Shown piece by piece: positions 15,577-23,532 of a stretch of DNA of 26,913 bases. Position numbers and translations under genes: made by a program. The stretch is taken from NCBI GenBank assembly GCA_031376425.1, contig JANMDR010000178.1, positions 1-26,913 on the forward strand. Reading direction: 5' to 3'. Below the pieces are notes generated by a model. The model worked only from the letters and a program-made list of their open reading frames with translations, had not been told where the DNA came from and did no database searches. Origin of the DNA: JANMDR01 sp031376425. GTDB taxonomy: Bacteria > Pseudomonadota > Gammaproteobacteria > Burkholderiales > Usitatibacteraceae. The first letter of the stretch is position 1, and the number at the start of each line of letters is the position of its first letter.

Positions 15577-18500
15577 TTATTTCTGAGCTATTTTTGATTC
15601 TTTAACGCGCTCTGTTGTGGCAATAGCGTACATCTCACCAGCCTCGTTCACCAGCGCGGTAGAAGTTAATGATACGTGCAGCGTTTGGCCATTTTTTGCA
15701 AGCCGTTCGGTTTGATAGGGTTCTAATATTTCCGCTTGGCTGAGCTGATGTATACGTGCCAGCGCCTGCTCTTGCAGGCGCTGCGGAATACGGTCACGCG
15801 CGTTCATGCTCAGCGCTTCAGCTTCGGCCCAGCCATACATACGCGTGGCACCGGGGTTCCATGCGGTAATGCGGCCAGTGAGGTCTTGCACGGTAATGGC
15901 ATCAAACGCATCGCGCACCACCACCGCCAAGCGCACCAAGGCATTGGCCTTGCCCAATGCGGCGCGAGTACGTACCATTTCAGTGATTTCAACAAAGGTA
16001 ATCACCGCGCCTTCAATCACGTTTTCCAAGGTGCGGTAGGGCAATATCCGCATGGTGTAAAACTTATCTTCGAGGGTTTGTACCGTGACTTCTTTGGGCA
16101 CCAAGGTTTTTAAAACATCCTGCACATCTGCCACTAAGCTATCGTATTTCACCAGATTAGAAACAATATGACCAACGGGGCGGCCTACATCACTCATAAT
16201 TAAATTAATAATTAAGGTAGCGGCTGGGGTAAACCGCAAAATACGCAACTGATAATCAATAAAAATAGTACCAATGCCGGTGCCCGCCAGCAAATTATTC
16301 ATATCGTTATTAGAGCGGGATAAATCAGCTACCTTGGTTTGCAACTCACTATTTACGGTGCTTAGTTCTTCGTTAATAGACTGCATTTCTTCTTTTGCGG
16401 TTTCTAATTCTTCGTTGCTTGACTGCAGTTCTTCATTTACCGATTGCATTTCTTCGTTAGACGATTTTAATTCTTCATTCGATGTTTCCAGCTCTTCATT
16501 GGCGGCACGCAAATATTCTTCTTTGGCTTGCAACTCGTCATTGAGTTCGGCGATGTGCGCGCTCGCGTCTCTATGGTCTTTATGATCTCTCTGGTCTTTC
16601 TGGTGTTTGTTTGCTTGGGCGCTGGCAGACGGATGCAGTGCACCTGCGTGAGGGGCTGCGGGGTTGGCGGTTTGGTTCGGTGCGCGGTTTGGTGTTTGGT
16701 TCGGCGCGTCGTTCGATGTTTGGTTCGGAGCCTCGTTTGCCGCATCGGGTGTGGGCACTTCATCTAGGGTGACCAGATAAAGCGATGCTTCAAGCGGTGC
16801 CGGAAGCCCTACGGGTGCGCCTGGGAGCCGCGTATTAACTGGGTAAATATTTAGATTAACCTGTGTGTAGTGCCCATTCGTTTTTACCCACAGCAGGCGC
16901 GCCCGCGTAAATGTGTTGCTGCCCACTGCCTTATATAGCGCTGTGGTTAAATCACGGCGCAGCCCTTCTCGCGCCATTTTAAGTACATTATTTATGCCTG
17001 CTTCACCGGGGGCTGGCTCTAAATACAGGCCGCTACGGCCATGCAAATACAAAATATCACCCTGCCCATTCACCAGCACCCCCACCGTGGCACTCTGCTG
17101 TAGCAGAGTTTGCTCGGTGAGTTCACGCATAGATAATTTCGCAGCCGCCTGCACTTTTTTTGCCGGTGTTAAGGCCATATCTTGCGCTGCTGTGAGCGGT
17201 GTATGCGGCATAAACCGACCAAGGGCGGCGCGGTGGGTGCCTTGAAAATCTTCCTTACGGTGGTAGAGCTTACATTTGCGATCTAGCACCCCGAATAGCT
17301 CACCCAATTCGCCCACCGTTTCTGATGTACCTAAAAATAGCAGGCCGCGTGGGTTGAGCGCGTAGTGAAACAGCGCAATTATTTTCTTTTGTAAGTCCGA
17401 TCCCATATAAATAAGTAAATTGCGGCAACTAATGAGATCTAGCTTAGAAAATGGTGGGTCTTTGATGATGTTGTGCTCAGAAAAAATCATCATATCGCGA
17501 ATGATTTTGTGCACCCGATAGGTGTTCGTTTCCGTTTCCAAGGTAAAAAACCGGCCAAGCCGTTCTGGCGAAATATCATTGGCAATGCTTGCCGGATAAA
17601 CACCGGCACGCGCAGTGGCGATGGCGTAGCTATCAATATCGGTGGCAAACACCTGTAGTTTGTAGCTTTGTTTTAGCGTTTGCATCCGTTCTTGCAGCAA
17701 AATAGCGAGGGAATAGGCTTCTTCACCAGTGGAGCAACCGGTTGACCACACGCGAATGGTGTCACCTGCAGATTTATTTTCGAACAGTTTGGGAATAACT
17801 TGCGTTTCACATTCCGTAAAGGCACTCGGGTCGCGAAAAAAGCTGGTGACACCAATTAAAAAATCATGAAACAGTGCTTCAATTTCGGCTGGTGTTTGCT
17901 GTAAATATCTTACATAAGCTTCTACGGTGCTGAGTTGATGCACGGCCATGCGCCGATCAATGCGGCGGCAAATGGTGCTGGGTTTATATTGCGAAAAATC
18001 ATGGCCGGTTTGCGCACGCAATAAGATAAATATTTTGCGCAGGGCATTTTCATCCTGTGGCAGGCTTGATGGCACTGCCCGTAATGCTTTGCCAAAGGCG
18101 TGAGCAATATAGGCGATAAGCTGTGCGGGCATGGCTTTTGGCTCTAACTCGTAATCAACTAAGCCGGTGGCCAATGCGCTGCGCGGCATGCCATCAAATT
18201 CAGCGGTGGTGGCGTTTTGCACCATCACCATTCCCCCTTCGCTTTTTATGGCGCGGATGCCCAAGGTGCCATCACTACCGGTGCCGGAAAGTACGATACC
18301 AATGGCGCGTTCGTGTTGATCATGTGCCAAGGATTTAAATAAAAAATCAATCGGCAAACGGTGCCCGCGCGGTGCGGCAGGCTCTAATAGGTGCAAGGTG
18401 CCGTTTAAAAACGCCATATCTCTATCGGGAGGGATAATATAAATACAGCCGGGCTGCACGACCATGCCGTCTTCAACTTCAAATACCTGCAGCCGGGTGA

Positions 18501-18786
18501 TGCGGCGGATAAGCTCAGTTAATAAACTTTCATGGTCTGGTGCTAGGTGTTGCACCAACACGAATGCCATATCCAATGCCGTATCAGCGGGAATACCAGA
18601 AAAAAAAGCTTCAAAGGCTTTTAATCCCCCCGCAGATGCACCGATACCGACGATGGCAAAGTTTTTATCAGCGCCAGCGGGGGGGGTGTTGTTAGTAGCC
18701 GATGATGCTGTGGATGCTTCAACTGCTAGTGGCACAGTAGGTGCCACGGTGTTTTTAGGGCTGCTACTACTTTTTTTAGTGGTCAT
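15577..18786 (-). CDS. CheB-CheR-PAS-PAS fusion protein
   Basis: A 1069-residue fusion. A methylesterase (CheB) domain is at about 42-228 with Ser51 (GIGASAGG), His80 (VQHLAPDH) and Asp172 (SGTGSDGT); it lacks the usual N-terminal receiver. A CheR methyltransferase covers about 240-510 (VTSFFRDP, SAM-binding WSTGCSTGEEAYS at 347-359, SCRNLLIYM). A PAS-like segment (about 555-675) is followed by a linker with repeats of APNQT and a basic stretch. A long coiled coil (about 743-830) is built of SNEELxS/T heptads. Two PAS domains end it (about 836-940 and 950-1065). Such fusions are known in proteobacteria, usually without nearby chemoreceptors, and are thought to modulate kinases rather than flagella. 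Here it sits between two hybrid kinases. The leader has an 8-bp tandem repeat (18803-18850). Confidence 0.93.
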   Translation of the reverse strand: MTTKKSSSSPKNTVAPTVPLAVEASTASSATNNTPPAGADKNFAIVGIGASAGGLKAFEAFFSGIPADTALDMAFVLVQHLAPDHESLLTELIRRITRLQVFEVEDGMVVQPGCIYIIPPDRDMAFLNGTLHLLEPAAPRGHRLPIDFLFKSLAHDQHERAIGIVLSGTGSDGTLGIRAIKSEGGMVMVQNATTAEFDGMPRSALATGLVDYELEPKAMPAQLIAYIAHAFGKALRAVPSSLPQDENALRKIFILLRAQTGHDFSQYKPSTICRRIDRRMAVHQLSTVEAYVRYLQQTPAEIEALFHDFLIGVTSFFRDPSAFTECETQVIPKLFENKSAGDTIRVWSTGCSTGEEAYSLAILLQERMQTLKQSYKLQVFATDIDSYAIATARAGVYPASIANDISPERLGRFFTLETETNTYRVHKIIRDMMIFSEHNIIKDPPFSKLDLISCRNLLIYMGSDLQKKIIALFHYALNPRGLLFLGTSETVGELGELFGVLDRKCKLYHRKEDFQGTHRAALGRFMPHTPLTAAQDMALTPAKKVQAAAKLSMRELTEQTLLQQSATVGVLVNGQGDILYLHGRSGLYLEPAPGEAGINNVLKMAREGLRRDLTTALYKAVGSNTFTRARLLWVKTNGHYTQVNLNIYPVNTRLPGAPVGLPAPLEASLYLVTLDEVPTPDAANEAPNQTSNDAPNQTPNRAPNQTANPAAPHAGALHPSASAQANKHQKDQRDHKDHRDASAHIAELNDELQAKEEYLRAANEELETSNEELKSSNEEMQSVNEELQSSNEELETAKEEMQSINEELSTVNSELQTKVADLSRSNNDMNNLLAGTGIGTIFIDYQLRILRFTPAATLIINLIMSDVGRPVGHIVSNLVKYDSLVADVQDVLKTLVPKEVTVQTLEDKFYTMRILPYRTLENVIEGAVITFVEITEMVRTRAALGKANALVRLAVVVRDAFDAITVQDLTGRITAWNPGATRMYGWAEAEALSMNARDRIPQRLQEQALARIHQLSQAEILEPYQTERLAKNGQTLHVSLTSTALVNEAGEMYAIATTERVKESKIAQK
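16657..16737 (-). repeat. Coding tandem repeat, APNQT units in the CheB/CheR fusion linker
   Basis: Residues 684-710 contain EAPNQTSND, APNQTPNR and APNQTANPA, three units of eight residues or so with the invariant APNQT. At DNA level the words GTTTGGTTCGG recur. It lies in a flexible linker before the coiled coil, so copy-number change could alter linker length without breaking a domain. Confidence 0.8.
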
Positions 18787-18802
18787 GCTGTTGCCCCTTA
18801 TT

Positions 18803-18850
18803 GGTTCGGTGAGTCGGTGGTTCGGCGGTTCGCTGGTTCGCTGGTTCGCT
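18803..18850. repeat. 8-bp tandem repeat in the CheB/CheR leader
   Basis: GGTTCG recurs at 18803, 18819, 18827, 18835 and 18843, a strict 8-bp period with one degenerate unit at 18811. The last three units read GGTTCGCT. The array ends 16 bp upstream of the ATG at 18786 on the minus strand, with the probable ribosome-binding site (AAGGGG) between them. The rest of 18787-18979 holds no gene. Confidence 0.85.
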
Positions 18851-18979
18851 TGGCCTTACGCGGTGTTGCGTGATGTTGCGTGGTGTTGGCGCAACCACTG
18901 ATATAGCCCCAGTATAGGCTTTTAAATTTTCTGGCGATGTACTCATTTAAGGGGCATTGGGCTTACAGGGTTATTTGAC

Positions 18980-20866
18980 TTAGGTCGGTGCCAAGGTATT
19001 TGTTTCCAGTGGCGGCGGTAATGGTGCTAAGGGCACTATTGGTGCCGAGGGCGCTGTGGCAGAGTTTGCAAGGCTATCAACGCCGGTTGCCACAAAATTG
19101 AGGGCGACATCTAAGGTGGCTAAAAACGCATCCACTTTAATTGGCTTGGTGATGTAGCGAAAAAACCCTGCGGCCAAGCCGCGCTCAATATCGCGCGGCA
19201 TGGCATTCGCGCTTAGCGCCATGACGGGAATGTGCGCCGTCGAGGCGTCTAAGGACAGCGCTTTTAAGGCACTTACGCCATTGATGCCGGGTAAATTAAT
19301 GTCCATCAAAATTAAATCCGGCTGCGCCGAACGCGCCAGTTTAATGCCGCTATCACCGTCAATTGCACTAAGCAGGCGGATATCGTTACGACGCGCAATG
19401 ATGGCTTCCACCAGCATTAAGTTGGCGGGGTTATCTTCAACATAAAGTAACGTGTATTTGGGTTTCACGTGACTGGTAACGGGTCTAGCTGTTGCAGTTG
19501 GTGCCGTTAGCGCCGTTAATGCTTCTGGTGAAGTTTTTGGCGATGGGTTCTGACTAGGTGCAAGCGGGGATGCGCCGCTATTTTCTGGGCTGGTAACAAT
19601 GGGTGCTTTGACTAAATTAAGTTCTATCCAAAAGGTACAGCCAATGCCTTCAATGCTTTCCACCCCAATAACGCCGCCCATGAGCTCTACCAAACGCTTG
19701 CTCACCACCAAGCCAATGCCGGTGCCTGTTTGGGCGTTTTCTTCTTGACCCAAGCGATTAAACGGTTGAAATAACTGCGCTTGCTGGGCAGCACTTAAAC
19801 CGGCGCCGGTGTCTTCCACACTGATGCGAATTCGGCTGGTTGACATCGCTGCATACCTCACGGTGACCACCCCACCGGATTTATTGTATTTAATGGCGTT
19901 AGAAAGTAAATTAATCAGCACTTGCTTGAGCCGGGTTCTATCCGCTTCCACAAAATAAGCGGCTTCGTTTTGTGGAAAATGCAATCTGACGTTGCGCTTC
20001 TGTGCTTTTTGCTCAATCATGGCGCGGCAATCTGCTGCTACATCGTTTAGCAACACCGGCTCAATAGACAATGAGAGTTTGCCCGATTCTATCAACGCTA
20101 AATCGAGAATTTCATTGATTAAATCCAGCAGATACCAACCGGCCTGCAAAATTTGATCGACACCGCGCTTTTGCGATTGCGTAGGGGCGGGATCGCCCGA
20201 TTCAATGAGTTGGGCAAAGCCCAAAATAGCGCTCAGTGGAGTGCGCAGCTCGTGGCTCATGCTTGATAAAAATTCTGATTTTGCTTGGTTGGCTTTTTTA
20301 GCAACGTCCATCGCGTTTTGCACGAGCAGTTCACCTTGCTTACGTACTGAGTTATCAGTGCCGTTCAACAAATAGCCAATAATAGTGCCGTAGTCATCAC
20401 GCAAGGCGGTGATAGAGACGATAGCTGGAAACCGCGTGCCATCCTTACGCACATAGGTGAGCTCATAAATATCTTCCATGCCTCGTGATGCCTTGTAGGC
20501 AAGGGCTTCAAACCCAGGTGCAATTGGCGTGCCTAATTCCAAACTAAGTGCATCGGCACGTAACATCACTTCTTGCGGATCATGAATATCGCTAGGGCTT
20601 ATTTTATTAACCACCTCAAACGCAGTGTAACCCAACATCCGTTCGGCACCCACATTAAAAAGCTGAATGATGCCGCGTTCGTCCGTGGCAATAATGGAAA
20701 AATTAGCGCTCTTTAAAATTGCGCTTTGCAGCGCTCCCGTTTTCAGCAGTGCTGCCTGCCCCAATACCTCGGCGTGGTTAACATTATGGTCGCTATCGCC
20801 AGATGCTAGCGCTGACGCTATTACCGGCGCTACAGCCGGTGGCGGATTGATACCAGATTCTTGCAT
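18980..20866 (-). CDS. PAS hybrid histidine kinase (paralogue of the downstream kinase)
   Basis: A 628-residue soluble hybrid kinase. One PAS domain is at about 46-170 (IIATDERGIIQLFNVGAERMLGY). The HisKA box SHELRTP has His205. HATPase_c is at about 300-420 with Asn323, DTGAGL and TGIGL. A receiver at about 471-590 has Asp522 (LMDINLPGING) and a Lys in YITKP. Stretches such as DQILQAGWYLL and LALIESGKLSLS are nearly identical to the kinase at 12944-15532, so the two are recent duplicates that differ in sensor length. I chose ATG 20866 over a start at 20962, because the extra 32 residues (rich in Tyr and Cys) do not resemble a family N-terminus; the ribosome-binding site (AGAAAG) is modest. 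It is first in the cassette, 193 bp before the CheB/CheR gene, and divergent from the secreted PRC-barrel gene. Confidence 0.92.
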   Translation of the reverse strand: MQESGINPPPAVAPVIASALASGDSDHNVNHAEVLGQAALLKTGALQSAILKSANFSIIATDERGIIQLFNVGAERMLGYTAFEVVNKISPSDIHDPQEVMLRADALSLELGTPIAPGFEALAYKASRGMEDIYELTYVRKDGTRFPAIVSITALRDDYGTIIGYLLNGTDNSVRKQGELLVQNAMDVAKKANQAKSEFLSSMSHELRTPLSAILGFAQLIESGDPAPTQSQKRGVDQILQAGWYLLDLINEILDLALIESGKLSLSIEPVLLNDVAADCRAMIEQKAQKRNVRLHFPQNEAAYFVEADRTRLKQVLINLLSNAIKYNKSGGVVTVRYAAMSTSRIRISVEDTGAGLSAAQQAQLFQPFNRLGQEENAQTGTGIGLVVSKRLVELMGGVIGVESIEGIGCTFWIELNLVKAPIVTSPENSGASPLAPSQNPSPKTSPEALTALTAPTATARPVTSHVKPKYTLLYVEDNPANLMLVEAIIARRNDIRLLSAIDGDSGIKLARSAQPDLILMDINLPGINGVSALKALSLDASTAHIPVMALSANAMPRDIERGLAAGFFRYITKPIKVDAFLATLDVALNFVATGVDSLANSATAPSAPIVPLAPLPPPLETNTLAPT

Positions 20867-21078
20867 AAGGTGCTTTCTAAAAACATGACCAATTTGCGCG
20901 TAAAAAATATTAGACGCGTAGCAATATGCGCCTCTATACGTAACATAGGCCATGTGCACCAAAGTATCTGTTCGCCAGCGTACAGACGGGCGCTGCTTTC
21001 ATTGTCTATAACAGTATTCAGGCCAGTATCCTATTCGCCTTTCACTCCTTACCCTTCAGCCAAATACAAGGAAATATC

Positions 21079-21765
21079 ATGCATAAGAAATTATTCAACG
21101 CGATGTTGTTTGTTTGCACCAGCGCCATTATTGGCGGCACCGCAATTCCCGCCTACGCCCAACAAGCAGGTTCCACCACCATTGGAATCGCCGCGATCGA
21201 GCTGCGCGAACTAGTGGCAATGGGCTGGAGCGCCAAGAAGAGCATTTTGGGCAAAACGGTATACAACGAAAATAATGAGCGAGTAGGCAAAGTGACAGAC
21301 CTCATCATCTCGCCAGATAAAAAACTTTCATACATTATTATTGGTGCTGGCGGCTTCATTGGCATAGGCAGACACGATGTGGCCATCCCTGCAGCGCAAA
21401 TTCAAGACCTAGGCGAAAAATTAGTACTACCCGGCGCGACCAAAGATGCGGTAAAAGCCATGCCAAGGTTTGAGTATACAAATGATGGCGCAAAATTAAT
21501 CCGCTATTTAGATCAAGCCGATGAAGACATCGCCAAAGGTAAAGCCAAGCTCGCTGCCTTAAACGAAAAAACTAAAGTTGCTGCCGCTGATACAAAAGTA
21601 GCGCTAGATGCACAAATTGTTAGCTTGCGCGCCGATTTAAAAGTTGCCGAAGATAAATTAATAGAATTAAAACGCGCCGGAAAAAGTAAATGGAAAACCT
21701 TTGAAGCGGATACCAATGCGGCAATAGCACGTTTGCGCTTGTCTATTGATCGGGCGATTGGGTAG
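21079..21765 (+). CDS. Secreted PRC-barrel protein with C-terminal coiled coil
   Basis: A 228-residue exported protein. Residues 1-27 are a signal peptide ending AYAQQ. A PRC barrel occupies about 54-115 (KKSILGKTVYNENNERVGKVTDLIISPDKKLSYIIIGAGGF). Residues about 140-225 are a long Ala/Lys/Glu-rich helix with coiled-coil character (ALNEKTKVAAADTKVALDAQ, LRADLKVAEDKLIELKRAG). It should lie in the periplasm. The family role is unknown; PRC barrels with such tails may mediate envelope protein contacts. AAGGA precedes the ATG. It is divergent from the first hybrid kinase across 212 bp and converges on the CBS gene. Its leader (AAGGAAATATC-ATG) is very close to that of the lmo0937-type gene. Confidence 0.88.
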   Translation: MHKKLFNAMLFVCTSAIIGGTAIPAYAQQAGSTTIGIAAIELRELVAMGWSAKKSILGKTVYNENNERVGKVTDLIISPDKKLSYIIIGAGGFIGIGRHDVAIPAAQIQDLGEKLVLPGATKDAVKAMPRFEYTNDGAKLIRYLDQADEDIAKGKAKLAALNEKTKVAAADTKVALDAQIVSLRADLKVAEDKLIELKRAGKSKWKTFEADTNAAIARLRLSIDRAIG

Positions 21766-21801
21766 TTGTTGTTACTGATTAGGGGTTATTCAACCTGTGG
21801 T

Positions 21802-21855
21802 AACCACCCCGGTTGCTTGCAACGAAGCTCCGCACAAGCTCCAGCTGGGGTGGTT
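21802..21855. terminator. Hairpin between convergent genes
   Basis: AACCACCCC (21802-21810) pairs exactly with GGGGTGGTT (21847-21855). The following words GGTTGCTTGCAACGAAG (21811-21827) and GGTTGGTAGCAACGAAG (21852-21868) are direct near-repeats. It sits between the ends of the plus-strand PRC-barrel gene (21765) and the minus-strand CBS gene (21873), where a two-way terminator would be expected. The same words appear in the hairpin at 114-187. Confidence 0.55.
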
Positions 21856-21872
21856 GGTAGCAACGAAGACCG

Positions 21873-22325
21873 TCACTGATAACCAATCCCCATTACATAA
21901 TCGCGCAGCAATGCTGCTTCATATTTTTCTTCACCCAAGAGCGCCCGTAAGGCATCACGCGCGTTAACCACGCCGATGGGTTTTCCGCCTTCATCCACTA
22001 CGGGGATGTGGACGAAACCAAACTGGCGCATCATCGCTAACACATCGGGTAGGCAATCAGTTGGGGCGCAGCAGGTTACCTCGCGGCTCATGACATCGGC
22101 GGCGATTTTATTGCTGACATTGCCTACATATTTTCCGAGCTGCTTTATGATGTCGGTTTTGGTAATTACCCCAGCAATGGTGCCGTTTTCGGCACAAATG
22201 ACGACTAGACTGATCTGGCTGACCGTTAGCTGATTTGCTACTTCTACCAGCGACGTATTGATGCCTGCGGTGGCTAATCGGGCATGGGTTGCGGCTTCGA
22301 TACTGCTCACCAATTTGTCGTTCAC
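21873..22325 (-). CDS. Paired CBS-domain protein
   Basis: A 150-residue protein formed by two CBS motifs, residues about 10-70 (VSQISLVVICAENGTIAGVITKTDIIKQL) and about 80-140 (ADVMSREVTCCAPTDCLPDVLAMMRQFGFVHIPVVDEGGKPIGVVNARDALRALL). A CBS pair binds adenosine nucleotides such as AMP, ATP or SAM, and the stand-alone form is probably a sensor or regulator of another protein. The start is GTG at 22325, supported by GAGGAG six bases upstream. It is the last gene of a four-gene operon, 50 bp after the DUF2177 gene. Which nucleotide or partner it serves cannot be read here. Confidence 0.9.
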   Translation of the reverse strand: MNDKLVSSIEAATHARLATAGINTSLVEVANQLTVSQISLVVICAENGTIAGVITKTDIIKQLGKYVGNVSNKIAADVMSREVTCCAPTDCLPDVLAMMRQFGFVHIPVVDEGGKPIGVVNARDALRALLGEEKYEAALLRDYVMGIGYQ

Positions 22326-22375
22326 GTAGGCTCCTCAATGAGGGGTTAGGTTGTAATTTAGCGGCGCGGAAAAAA

Positions 22376-22792
22376 TCAAGTTGCGGTAATTTTTTCCAGC
22401 ACAAATTTGCCCGCTGCGGCTGCCGTTACACTAGCCAAGGTGCCCCAAGCCATGTCCATTAGCGATATACTTAGCGGCCAATCTTTGAGCGTTGCTAGGT
22501 TGGTTAAATCATAAGTAGCGTAGGCAAAAAATCCGAATAGCGCTGCGGCAATAAGCGTTTGCCGCCAGCCTGACCATTCTGCGTCGTTGGCGTTTGGCGC
22601 AATAGCAAAAAACACCACGCCGATTGCAAACATGAGATAGAACGATGTCGCCGCGATTATGTTAGGTTTATCGGCCATCAGGTGACCAATACCACGCGCG
22701 TAAAATGACTTAGCGATTACACCAAGCCACAATACATCTAACGCAATCATTACGATGGCAACTGCCAGATAGGAATAGAGATACTTACTCAT
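22376..22792 (-). CDS. DUF2177-family membrane protein
   Basis: A 138-residue integral membrane protein with four hydrophobic segments (about 5-27, 44-66, 78-99 and 106-130). Conserved family words are seen: LDVLWLGVIAKSFY near the start and AYATYDLTNLATLKDWP then DMAWG near the end, as in DUF2177. The function is unknown; it is widespread in proteobacteria. I use ATG 22792; a GTG two codons earlier is possible. It lies 56 bp after the DUF3309 gene and 50 bp before the CBS gene in the same operon. Confidence 0.9.
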   Translation of the reverse strand: MSKYLYSYLAVAIVMIALDVLWLGVIAKSFYARGIGHLMADKPNIIAATSFYLMFAIGVVFFAIAPNANDAEWSGWRQTLIAAALFGFFAYATYDLTNLATLKDWPLSISLMDMAWGTLASVTAAAAGKFVLEKITAT

Positions 22793-22848
22793 GCGCACTT
22801 TACTTTCATTTGTGAGCGCAGCACGGGGGCTGCGCCCAATTCGGTCGC

Positions 22849-23007
22849 TTAAATTCGACCCATCAGCAGCAACACCAACAAAATTAGTATTACCGCACCC
22901 AAACCACCGCTAGGCCCGTAACCCCAACTTTTACTGTGTGGCCACGTGGGAATCGCGCCGATTAATATCACCACTAAAATAATCAACAGAATGGTTCCGA
23001 TACTCAT
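22849..23007 (-). CDS. DUF3309-type small membrane protein
   Basis: A 52-residue protein starting MSIGTILLIILVVILIGAIP, then TWPHSKSWGYGPSGGLG, then a second hydrophobic stretch VILILLVLLLMGRI. This two-helix plan with the W-P-x-S-x-x-WGYGPSGG turn is the DUF3309 pattern. The function is unknown. A strong ribosome-binding site (AAGGAGAAA) precedes ATG 23007. It lies 48 bp after the collagen-like lipoprotein gene and 56 bp before DUF2177. Confidence 0.9.
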   Translation of the reverse strand: MSIGTILLIILVVILIGAIPTWPHSKSWGYGPSGGLGAVILILLVLLLMGRI

Positions 23008-23055
23008 GACTTTCTCCTTAATATTTCGATTAAATGCGCCGACAAGGCAAGGTTA

Positions 23056-23322
23056 TTATTTTGCTGGTGCTGGTACAGGTGTAGGCACAGGCTCTGGTGG
23101 CACTACGATTACTGTTGAGCCAGGTTTGCCGGGTTCGCCCTTCATACCATCGTTACCTTGGCTACCTGTAGGTCCGGCAGGTCCTGCAGGGCCGGGCACG
23201 GCTACGGGGACTTGCACAACAACAGGTTGCACAGGGACAACTACCGGCTTTTCACAGGCTGCAACAGCAAAGGCAACTAGCACTGCTGCTGGGATCGCCA
23301 AAAATGGGTTTGAACGTTTCAT
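23056..23322 (-). CDS. Small collagen-like lipoprotein
   Basis: An 88-residue lipoprotein. Residues 1-22 are a signal peptide ending in the lipobox VAAC, so Cys23 should be lipidated. A Val/Pro-rich stretch follows (PVVVPVQPVVVQVPVAVPG), then a run of about eight Gly-X-Y triplets (GPAGPAGPTGSQGNDGMKG and on to about residue 68), then a Pro-rich tail ending PAPAK. Gly-X-Y runs form collagen-like triple helices; this one is short and would need support from the flanks. AAAGGA precedes the ATG. It is the first gene of the DUF3309-DUF2177-CBS operon. Role unknown; envelope anchoring or surface display is inferred. Confidence 0.82.
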   Translation of the reverse strand: MKRSNPFLAIPAAVLVAFAVAACEKPVVVPVQPVVVQVPVAVPGPAGPAGPTGSQGNDGMKGEPGKPGSTVIVVPPEPVPTPVPAPAK

Positions 23323-23532
23323 GTTGAATCCTTTATTTAAATTTGAGTGCGAAGGTGCGGTAGTAATGATTTAACTTCATGTCGATTGCGCAGGTATTTT
23401 GTTACTGCATTATTCTCACCAGCTAGCCACACTACGATGTTAAACAAACCAATTTAAATGGTCGGTGCGGTGGCTAACATTGAGTGGAAATAGTTGGGGT
23501 GGGTCGAATAAGTATTTGTCATTCCAGCGCGA

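Noticed and set aside
15577..18786. Chemotaxis operon, suggested by the CheB and CheR domains
   Set aside because: No CheA, CheW, CheY-only or chemoreceptor gene is present, and neighbours are hybrid kinases and a Crp-type regulator.
20867..20962. Upstream 32-residue extension of the first hybrid kinase
   Set aside because: The extension is Tyr/Cys-rich, has no membrane or domain character and would occupy much of the divergent promoter region. The Met at 20866 gives a normal start.
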